Below the pieces are notes generated by a model that was given only the letters and a program-made list of their open reading frames with translations, did no database searches and was not told the DNA's origin. Of a stretch of 64,000 bases of DNA, positions 43,963 to 55,900 are shown piece by piece (position 1 is the stretch's first letter; every line of letters begins with the position of its first letter). The translations under genes were made by a program, and so were the position numbers. Origin of the DNA: Morinoia aosen (lineage: Eukaryota > Arthropoda > Malacostraca > Amphipoda > Talitridae); NCBI GenBank assembly GCA_030386875.1, contig CM059556.1, positions 40,154,964 to 40,218,963 on the forward strand, given 5' to 3'.

Positions 43963-46900
43963 TCACATCCAGTCCCCTTCGTCGCCGTCGTCCGGCCTGA
44001 CGACGAAGGCCCCGTTGATGCCCCTGACGGTGACGGAGGCGGGCCGCACCATGACGCCGTGCTGCGGGCGGCAGGTGAAGTAGCGCCGCCCCAGCACCGC
44101 CCCGTCGTGCCGGCCCTGCGCCTGCCGCAGCTCCAGCCCCAGCCACGTCCCAAGCTCGAAGTCAACCGGCCCGATGTACTTCACTGTGCCTGCGGCGGTG
44201 GGGACTGTATCAGTGGGAGCTGTATCAAGGGGAGGGGCTGTATCAGTGGGGAGGGGCTGTATCAGTGGGGAGGGGCTGTATCAGTGGGGAGGGGCTGTAT
44301 CAGTGGGGAGGGCTGTATCAGTGGGGAGGGCTGTATCAGTGGGAAGGGCTGTATCAGTAGGGGGGGGGCTGTATCAGTAGGGGGGGGCTGTATCAGTGGG
44401 GGGGGGGGCTGTATCAGTGGGGGGGGGCTGTATCAGTGGGGGGGGCTGTATCAGTGGGGGGGGCTGTATCAGTGGGGGGAGCTGTATCAGTGGGGGGGGG
44501 GCTGTATCAGGGGGGAGGGCTGTATCAGGGGGGAGGGGGCTGTATCAGTGGAGTGGAAAGAAAAAGAAAAAAAAGGAAAGGCTGTGGGGGGAGAGGCTGT
44601 ACTGTACCAGTGGAGGGAGAGGCTGTATCAGCGGGGGAATTGACTGCATCAGTGGGGAAGGAAGGGGGGGGGGGGGGTCGAGGAAGAGAGAACTGCAACA
44701 ATGAAAGAATCGATCACTCAGGAAGCACATATGTCAAAAATGTTAGACACTGTCATTCTACTCCTGCTCAATTTTTTAGAAAATGAGAGCATGCCAGAGG
44801 CGATTCGAAATCCGAACGTTAATGAAACGCAACTACTCTATTTAATAATGGAGCTATTGGGGCACTCCGTGACTGTTGAAGTTGTACACTCACCAATGTC
44901 ACCAGAAGACGGTACAACGACGTGACTACTGAAGTTGTACACTCACCAATGGCGCCAGAAGACGGTACAACGAGGTGACCATTGAAGTTGTACACTCACC
45001 AATGCCACCAGAAGACGGTACAACGACGTGACTACTGAAGTTGTACACTCACCAATGGCGCCAGAAGACGGTACAACGACGTGACTATTGAAGTTGTACA
45101 CTCACCAATGCCACCAGAAGACGGTACAACGACGTAACTATTGAAGTTGTACACTCACCAATGCCGCCAGAAGACGGTACAACGTCGTGACTATTGAAGT
45201 TGTACACTCACCAATGCCACCAGAAGACGGTACGACGACGTGACTATTGAAGTTGTACACTCGCCAATGCCGCCAGAAGACGGTACAACGAAGTGACCAT
45301 TGAAGTTGTACACTCACCAATGCTGCCCTTGTAGAAGACGTTGCAGCCGACATCGACCCACTGGTTGTCGAAGGTTTCCCTGCCGTAGTACTGCGGGTTG
45401 TAGCGCATCGACGGCTTGCTCTCTATGTTCTCGTGCCACCGCGGCTCCTTGGCTTCTTCTTCCTTCTGTTTCTGCAGCTCCTCCTGGCGCAGGCGTGACG
45501 ACACGTACCTTGTGTAGGGTTAGATGGCGTGAGTTATAGTTCGAGTCCCCAAAATAAAGGTGTTTCAAAGAGAGGAAGGTAAGGTTACATTATGTGTTAA
45601 CACGCTGGTCGCGATGTGAGCCGCCGGTGCACATGGGAGTTTTCATAATGCTTCTGCCCGACCAGTAGTCACAAATTCAATTTTTATAAGCGCTTAAAAC
45701 TAAATATTTAGTTAAATGTTTGCTGTTGTCAAAATTGCTCCCATCAATTGACTTTAAAATTGACTTGAATGTTGAATTGTAGTTCAACCCACCGTTGTCA
45801 GCGTGTCATGGTTGAAGCTGAAATAAAAATCTTTCCTTATTCTGTTTTTGCATTTTTGTGTTGGGAAAACGCTCGATGGTATCATAAGCCATATAAAAAA
45901 AGTGTGATTCAAAATCCCAAATTTGAGGTCATGATGTCCTTTAGTGATCAGCACGGTAGAAAAAAAACAAGGTAGGGTCTCTTTTTTTTCGTCGACCGTG
46001 CGGCAATGCTGACGTCATGACAACGGGCCAATAGCAGCGCTCGTATTGCATCTGGCAACACTGATAGCAATGGGGACATAGCGTTTTATTGGCTAGCCGA
46101 ACAAGAGGTGTATTTTCTGTCATAGAGATGACTCTACCTTGTTTCCTCTACCGTGGTGATCAGGCAGGGTGATCAGTTCAAGTGATGGAAATACGGACAG
46201 ATAACTTGCACTAAACTACATGCCGTTTAACGTAAGATAAATCTTTAGAATTTTGAGATAATTTTCAAAATTGCTCGTCATGATATTGGTAATCAGTGTA
46301 CCACTGATTCACTCCTCCTCCCATGAGTAGAAATGATACAAAAAATTTTCAATTAGGCCCTATTTAAAAAATTCTCGCAATTTAGTATCAGAGATCTGAT
46401 TTTTGTGGCTCACCCTGCTAAAATGACACGAAAATGATCGAATTATTCACGGAGTTCTTGCCATTTAATATAAAATTATTATTAAATAATTAAACGTCTG
46501 GCGTCTCTTTAAATTTAAAAACAAATAAACATTTTTTCAAGGGCGAAATTTCACCTGTGTTACTACAATGGGAATCTCCCTGAACACGTTAAATTGGTTG
46601 GTCGGTTTCTTTTTCACGCTCTTAAAGGATGCTTAATGACCGTATCTGTGATACGAGTTTCGCAAGTGCACAAGTACAAGAATATTTTAATGGCTAGTAC
46701 CTTTACGATGGATATATTTGTTTGTCATCCGTATCTGAAAGATTTATTTAAAGAAACTATCGAATCCTGTCATTTTTGACGGGTCGTATATACTAGTATA
46801 AAGTAAAATCACAAATCTAATACAATAAAACGGTCACCTGGCAGAGAAGGACTTGTTGAGGTGGTTCATGGAAGTGTTGGGGGGATAGAGCGCCCTGCTG

Positions 46901-49900
46901 CAGGTGAGGTCAGGCAAGAGGATGGGCAGAGCTACGCTGGCACGACCATCACTGGACTCGCTCATGTACTGCAGCCACGACGTGTACAAGTTGCTCTTCT
47001 TCTCAGCTACTTTGTCTACTTCCAGAGCGGATGAATTCTTGGGAACTTGCGGAGGCTTCTTCTTTGAGGCGGTCTGGGCCGATGAAGAGTTATGCCGCGG
47101 GTGCTGTTCCGGCACTTTACGGTTCGTTTGTTGGTGCGATGAAGAGATCAAGTTTTCTTTCCCTGGAGATCTAACCTTCTTGGGAGAGCTGCTTCTTTTA
47201 AGGCCAAGAACGTCATTTTTGACGGTCTTTGAAGATTTCCAGTCTTTTGCAGGGCGGTTACAAGCTTTCTGTTTGTATCCCATATCATGCGGGGATTCCA
47301 TTTGAGAAATATCGTCTGGTCCTGAAGAAGTTGAATCGACTCGTGCAGAGTATCTCATTTTCGTGGCACTTTCGTAAAGGTTCTGGGTCGAGCGACTGGG
47401 CCGGTTATAGATAAGTCCTGGTAAACGGTACTGGTCCAAACCATCTCCATCTTTTATCCTGGAAAAGAATGATTAGATTGAGGTATAACTGGCGTTTTAT
47501 ACGGTTAAAAATTAGTAAAAAACTGAATTCCTTTCATCCAAATAGCATAGATTAATTATAAACAGATGCTATGTGTATTTTAATAGATTGTGTCAAGGAA
47601 CAAAAAGAATTGATGGACGGGAAAAACAAATGTTTGACTACTCACTTGGCTACCCTAGAAGCAGCAGCGAACACGCCGTGTTTAGGACGACTGTGGAAGT
47701 AGACCGTGCCGTTGACTGTGCCGTCTGTGCTGCCAATGGCCTCGTCAAGTTCGACGCCCACCCAAAATCCTGAAGCGAATGCTACGTTCCCGACGAATCT
47801 CACAATCCCATGGGCTACCCATCGGTGCATTTGAAAAGCAGGGTCTTGGTCCGAATATTTCTCGACGGATTCGCTTGAGTGAGAAAATGATCTTCCATAA
47901 CGAGTCTGATCGTTACGCTCGGCATAGTTTACATCGTAAGTCGAACCGCCGTGTCTCTGAGAACCATTGGATCCACCGCGACTTATTTCAAGAGAAGAAC
48001 CTCCATGTTGCTGTTGTCTCCTGGAGCTAGCAGGAAAACCACTGGACCCACCACGGTTGACCTCAAAAGAAGAACCGCCATGTGACTTCCTTCGCCTTCG
48101 TCTCGAGTTGCTGAACAGAGACGTGAGGGACGCCATGCCAGGCTGGCCTGGAGTCACTCGCAGGTCCACCAGCACTCTTTCGCCCACAGAAATTTTGCGG
48201 GTGTCGTCACTGATGTCTGTTGTCGGTAGAGATAAATGTGGATGAAAATTGTTGCTCGCTAGCGCGAAGTCGGGAACATTGGTGAAGAACGATGATGAAT
48301 ATTGAACTGGCAATTAACAGAATTGATAACTCAAAACAATATTTTGAATGAAAATTTAACGAATTTATCACTTGAAACAAAATTTAAATGGGAACTAACG
48401 AAAATTGAACCAGCAATGAACAGAATTGTTAGCTGAAAACAATATTTTAAATTGCAATTTACAGATTTTATAACTTGAAACAAAACTTAAAATGTTAACT
48501 AATGAAAATTAAACTGGTAATTAGCAGAATTTATATTTGAAATGAAATTTGAAATGCTTACTAAAGGAAATTAAAGTGGTAATTAAAAGAATTTATAACT
48601 TGAAAGTCTCGTAACGAGTGGTCAACCTCACCATCAGCTAGGGACCTCACATCCACCTATAGAGACAGTTGCATCCTCCCAAGAGGAAATATCCGCTCCA
48701 CCTCACCTAACGCCACTCGGGATCCAATCCCACTCACCTAACGCCACTCGCGATCCAATCCCACTCACCTAACGCCACTCGCGATCCAATCCCACTCACC
48801 TAACGCCTCTCGCGATCCAATCCCACTCACCTAACGCCACTCGGGATCCAATTCTCGAAACGTCGACTTTGCCACGGTTGACTCGCGCCGGCGGCAGCGA
48901 CAGAGACCGATGACCTGCTTTGTCCCTGTGGCCATCCTCGGTGGATGAAGAGTCCCGGGACGGACGGTCCTGTGTCCGGGACGGGCCAACGGACCGTTCA
49001 CGGGCCGGGACCGCCCGTCTGACGGGCCCACGGCCCCGGGACACGTTCGGGATTTTGGTGAGCCGCAGTACGGGCACGAACAGGCCTGGGGTTATTTTAC
49101 ACGTTAACTGCGATATTTTACACGTTAACTGCGATAGGTGAGTTTAATGTTAAATTCAGAGATCAAATTCAGAGAGAACACTATCACTTTGATCCCATCG
49201 TGAGCCACCGGTAGCCACTGAGGGGATTTTCATAATGCTGCCGACCGACCAGTAGTCTCAAACTCAACTTTCGTAAATACTTAATTCAAGCTAAATGAAG
49301 GTACAAATCAGTTAATGTTTGCGATTTTCAAAATTGCAAACTTGAATTGACTTTCAATTTGAGTTGAACATTAAACTTAAGTTTAACCAATTGCTGTCAA
49401 AGTGTTAAATAGATTGTGCTTTCATTTAGTTTCCATTTAGTATTGATGAAAATTGCGTTTGTGACTGCTAGCTGGTCTGTCAGCAGCACAATAAAAATCC
49501 CTTCAGTGACCACCGGTGGGTCGCATCGCAGTCAAAAAGTGTTGAGGGTTGATGAAATACAATAAATAAATTAGATCAAGCCTCCTTAACAGTTACGAAG
49601 GCATTACAAAGAGAAGGAGGAAGGAGCCATTTAGGATGGACTTAAGGCGAGGTGAAACAAGACATAAGTTGAAGAAGATTAGATTAAATTATTAGTTAGT
49701 TTAACCCGCGCACGGTCGCGCATCCCTCAGAAAAGTAGTCAATTTACCCGCGTTACTCTGCCGTTCCCTGTTCACTTACCGTAATAGGCAGAGATGTAAA
49801 AATATGAAGTAATGAGTAAAAAATGTTGCTTTACACTTTGATGTTGTCAGATTTTTGATAACTTGAACCGTTTCTTTGTAATATGGAGTCAAACTCCGTC

Positions 49901-52900
49901 GATTTTTGCACAACATTGCTTCAAAGAGATCAATGGCCATTTTTGTGTTTTGGAAACAATGTAATGTTTTTCACTGCTATTTTATGCAGAAAATCCTTCC
50001 AAACCTGCTGATGTTTTTATTTTTCCTCTACAACAATTAGAAAAAAAGTTATGACCATTCATGTCTACTAGGTGTTATCCATTCTTCGTTTTAGTTCCTA
50101 CATAAATGCATGTTTGCATGTCTGGTTATATTACTGTAAGTATAGTGTTTCGAAACTTGTAATTTTCACACAATATGAATAAAATACTGCTCTACACGCT
50201 ACTGACTTCAGATTTGTCTTATTTGCCATTTTTACGAAATAAGGCGAAATAAGGCCCTGAGTAGTTTCGCTGGTAACTGAGGCTGCCACTGACTGTTCGC
50301 ACGCACACCCTCTCACGGTCGCCTCATTTACCACACTGACTGTGCTTACCCCTCCCAACTTCCAAGTGGTTGGAGCTCTGCCTTAACCCCCACAATGTGG
50401 GGGTTTCTGGCTCCAGCTGTGTAGCACTCGCTGAGACGATCATTTTGGTGTATAACAACTTGGGGTTATGCCTTACGTCTGGCAACCAGTGAGCCTGGTA
50501 AATGAGGCGACCAGTTACAGTGCGCGGGTTAAGCCTCCCTATCCGCAACAAAGGCGATCCAAAAAGAGAAAGGAAGAAGGCACCATTTAGTATGGACTTA
50601 AAGGGAACGTGGAATCTATGCAGAAGAGGCATAGAAACAGTAAGATAAGAATGAAGTTCATGAAACAAGATCAAAGTTGAAGAAGACAGTAGTAAGTGCT
50701 GAAAAAACAGGACAGCAGTGAACCGAAAAAAGATGGTCCGTAACAAAACAAAAACCTATTCAATTTTAACAGAAAAAACGCTTACCTAACCTTCAGCTCA
50801 GGCCCTCACATTGTCCCCCTGGGAGCGCTAATTCCCATAGATACAATGGTTGTATCCCCCTGAGGGGTTATGAAATATAAAATGATTTTATTTATCGCTA
50901 GCACGTTTTAATTGATTTTAAAACATGAAATGATTTTATCGTTTATAATTAACACATTTTAATTGATTATATAATACATAAAACGATTTTATCGTTTATA
51001 ATCAGTAAATTTTGTTAACAAAACGCGGAGCTCTCACCGCAGTTGGCAGCACAGCGGAAGTACACGACCCCCCGAACGGTGCCGTTGTGGCGCCCTCCGT
51101 TGGGGGTCTCCAGCTCCACCCCCGCCCACAGCCCCACCGCGAACTCCGTTGTGCCCGCGTACCTGCGCAAATCGCCTCAACTAAGCCGTGTTTTTCTTGG
51201 TGACAGTTTTGACTTACGCTGAGTGACTTTTTATCAGTTCTGACACGCGGTGAGTGGGATGGGCCTGCACAAAAGTTTGACTTCTATTCAATTACCGATA
51301 ACGGACAGGCGGTAGGAGTATTGTTAAATATCCAACCTTCAATGCATAACACATCGCTGTATCAATTTATGGATTTTAAAACATTCAGAATTTCAATTTT
51401 TATTCCAAAGCTTGTTGCTCACTGAAGTAGGGGGGCCATTCACGACGACAAATTAAGAAAAATGACAACATTACACACGGTCACGTTTAATTTCAATTTT
51501 TATCAACCATTTTTCCGCGCACATTTGAATGAGTTTTAAATATCTTTAGATAATAATGGAACGAAGTCGTCCGACATTCAACTCCATACAATGATCACTG
51601 ATACATTTCTTTTTCATTAGTTAAATCGACACAAATAAAATGCAAAGAATTGCTCAGGAATTTCCAATTAATGGAGTTCGGATTGCCAATTTCTAATTAG
51701 TGGAGTTCAGTTTACCAATTTTCAATGAGTGGAGTTCAGTTTACCAATTTTCAATGAGTGGAGTTCAGTTTACCAATTTTCAATGAGTGGAGTTCGGAGC
51801 ACCAATTCCCAATTAGTGGAGTTCGGAGCACCAATTCCCAATTAGTGGAGTTCGGAGTACCAATTCCCAATTAGTGGAGTTCGGAGTACCAATTCCCAAT
51901 TAGTGGAGTTCGGAGTACCAATTCCCAATTAGTGGAGTTCGGCGTACCAGTTCCCAATTAGTGGAGTTCGGAGCACAAATTCCCAATTAGTGGAGTTCGG
52001 AGCACAAATTCCCAATTAGTGGAGTTCGGAGCACAAATTCCCAATTAGTGGAGTTCGGAGCACAAATTCCCAATTAGTGGAGTTCGGAGCACAAATTCCC
52101 AATTAGTGGAGTTCGGAGCACAAATTCCCAATTAGTGGAGTTCGGAGCACAAATTCCCAATTAGTGGAGTTCGGAGCACAAATTCCCAATTAGTGGAGTT
52201 CGGAGCACAAATTCCCAATTAGTGGAGTTCGGAGCACAAATTCCCAATTAGTGGAGTTCGGAGCACAAAGTCCCAATTAGTGGAGTTCGGAGCACAAATT
52301 CCCAATTAGTGGAGTTCGGAGCACAAATTCCCAATTAGTGGAGTTCGGAGCACAAATTCCCAATTAGTGGAGTTCGGATTTTTGTAGCCTCCATATAAAA
52401 CATCTCTCGCCTTCTTTTCCAGAGGTTTTCCATAAAATCAATTGCAAAGGGTTTTCATATTTAATATTCCACACAGTTTGTTCAGTTTTACGCAGTTTTT
52501 TTCACCTCAGTATCTACTATACCCCCAAGGCATGTTCTCACCCAAGTACTGTCAATTCCCTACAAACTTTACTCCTCCAATGCGCACTTTTTTCGAAGAA
52601 CTTCTGACTGCAAAGCTCAGTAATTCTCAACGACTTTTCACACTTTATTTATCCAAGTTTAAGTAATTTATAAATTTAATTCCTCTGAAAATTGAGTTTG
52701 TAAATTTTTTTCCTGTAGGAAATAAATTTATAAATTCATATCCAAATTTTTATGATTAATAAATTTATTTCCTATTTTTCTCAAATAATAAAATTATTTC
52801 CCATGAAAACTATATATACTTATTCATTTCCTACGGGAACAAAATTCATAAATTTATTACCCCTGAAAATTAAATTTACAAATTGCTTCACCATGGGAAC

Positions 52901-55900
52901 TAAATATTTAAATTTATTTCCTATAGGACAAAAATTTACAAATTGATTTCCTATAGGACCAAAATTTACAAATTTATTTCCTATAGGACCTAAATTTACA
53001 AATTTATTTTCTATAGGACCTAAATTTACAAATTTATTTCCTATAGGACCTAAATTTACAAATTTATTTCCTATAGGACCTAAATTTACAAATTTATTTC
53101 CTATAGGACCTAAATTTACAAATTTATTTCCTATAAAACCTAAATTTACAAATTTATTTCCTATAGGACCTAAATTTACAAATTTATTTCCTATAGGACC
53201 TAAATTTACAAATTTAATTCCTATAAAACCTAAATTTACAAATTTATTTCCTATAGGACCTAAATTTACAAATTTATTTCCTATAGGACCTAAATTTACA
53301 AATTTATTTCCTGTAAAACCTAAATTTACAAATTTATTTCCTATAGGATCTAAATTTACAAATTTATTCCCATAAGACCAAAATTTACAAATTGATTTCC
53401 TATAGGAATAACATTCAATAATTCATTTCCAATGGGAACTGTCTACTCATATTACCACTCTCCCCCCACCCCTCATCCCCACCTCCGCAACTCACCTGAG
53501 CACACCCGTCAGAGCTCCGTTGACGAGGACGCGATCCCCGAGCTTGAGGCCCATAGCCAAGAGGACAGCCTTCCCCCCTCCCCCTGGGGAGTAGGTCTTG
53601 AGGGCCTCAGGTCCCCTGCAGGAGGCGGTGCTCCCGTTGGGGACATCCCTGAGGAGGTGGAGGAGGTCCTCGATGGTGGCCTGGACATCCGGGACTTGAC
53701 TGTACTGCTCCGAGGCCGGCACACAGTCTGGGGGGGGGATTATCTGAGGGGTCTGTCTGAGGAGGCTATTTCTTTGGATATGTTGGTACGGAGGGTACTT
53801 GCGTGGACTCCTAGATGATATCATAATCTCACCAGCAGGCCCAACGATCTCACCAGTAGACCCCACAGAATAATCTCACCAGTAGACCCCACAGAATAAT
53901 CTCACCAGCTGACCTGACCCCACAATCTCACCAGTAGATCCAACACAGTAATCTCACCAGCAGACCCCACAATCTCACCAGTAGACCCCACAATCTCATC
54001 AGCTAACCCCACACAGTACTCTCACCAGCAAACCCCACAATCTCACCCGCAGGGGTCCTGCCCCTGGCGTCGCGCCCCCGGGGGTCGGCCCCGTGCCTCA
54101 GCAGGGAGCGCGCGGCCCCCACGCAGAGGTTGGCGGCCGCCATGTGCAGCGGCGCTCCTCCGTCGTACTCGTGGCTGGGGTCGTCCGGGGGTACGCCTGG
54201 GAGGGTTGGTGGAGTGGGAACCAGACGGAGTGGGATCAAATGGGAGTGAAAATTGCCTCAAATGAGAGTACAAATTGCATCAAATGAGAGTACAAATTGC
54301 CTCAAATGAGAGTACAAATTGCCTCAAATGAGAGTGAAAATTGCCTCAAATGAGAGTACAAATTGCATCAAATGAGAGTACAAATTAAATCAAATGAGAG
54401 TATAAATTGCCTCAAATGAGAGTACAAATTGCCTCAAATGAGAGTACAAATTAAATCAAATGAGAGTATAAATTGCCTCAAATGAGAGTACAAATTGCCT
54501 CAAATGAGAGTACAAATTGCCTCAAATGAGAGTACAAATTGCCTCAAATGAGAGTACGAATTGCATCAAATGGGAGTGAAAATTGCCCCTAATGAGAGTA
54601 CAAATTGCCTCAAATGAGAGTACAAATTGCATCAAATGAGAGTACAAATTAAATCAAATGAGAGTATAAATTGCCTCAAATGAGAGTACAAATTGCCTCA
54701 AATGAGAGTACAAATTCCCTCAAATGAGAGTACAAATTGCATCAAATGAGAGTACAAATTGCATCAAATGAGAGTACAAATTGCCTCAAATGAGAGTACA
54801 AATTCCCTCAAATGAGAGTACAAATTGCATCAAATGAGAGTACAAATTGCATCAAATGAGAGTACAAATTGAAATTGCCCCTAATGAGAGTACAAATTGC
54901 CTCAAATGAGAGTACAAATTCCCTCAAATGAGAGTACAAATTGCATCAAATGAGAGTACAAATTGCATCAAATGAGAGTACAAATTAAATCAAATGAGAG
55001 TATAAATTGCCTCAAATGAGAGTACAAATTGCATCAAATGAGAGTACAAATTAAATCAAATGAGAGTATAAATTGCATCAAATGAGAGTACAAATTGCCT
55101 CAAATGAGAGTACAAATTAAATCAAATGAGAGTATAAATTGCCTCAAATGAGAGTACAAATTGCCTCAAATGAGAGTACAAATTGCCTCAAATGAGAGTA
55201 CAAATTGCATCAAATGAGAGTACAAATTAAATCAAATGAGAGTATAAATTGCCTCAAATGAGAGTACAAATTGCCTCAAATAAGAGTACAAATTGCCTCA
55301 AATGAGAGTACGAATTGCCTCAAATGAGAGTACAAATTGCCTCAAATGAGAGTACAAATTGCCTCAAATGAGAGTACAAATTGCCTCAAATGAGAGTACA
55401 AATTGCCTCAAATGAGAGTACAAATTGCATCAAATGAGAGTACAAATTGCCTCAAATGAGAGTACAAATTGCATCAAATGAGAGTACAAATTGCATCAAA
55501 TGAGAGTACAAATTGCTTCAAATGAGAGTACAAATTGCATCAAATGAGAGTACAAATTGCCTCAAATGAGAGTACAAATTGCATCAAATGAGAGTACAAA
55601 TTGCATCAAATGAGAGTACAAATTGCCTCAAATGAGAGTACAAATTGCCTCAAATGAGAGTACAAATTGCCTCAAATGAGAGTACAAATTGCATCAAATG
55701 AGAGTACAAATTGCCTCAAATGAGAGTACAAATTGCCTCAAATGAGAGTACAAATTGCTTCAAATGAGAGTACAAATTGCATCAAATGAGAGTACAAATT
55801 GCCTCAAATGAGAGTACAAATTGCATCAAATGAGAGTACAAATTGCCTCAAATGAGAGTACAAATTGCCTCAAATGAGAGTACAAATTGCCTCAAATGAG

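Noticed and set aside
43910-44165. GC-rich frames overlapping the last CLIP4-like exon
   Set aside because: They are shadows of the CAP-Gly 3 coding frame, which has clear homology and correct splice phase.
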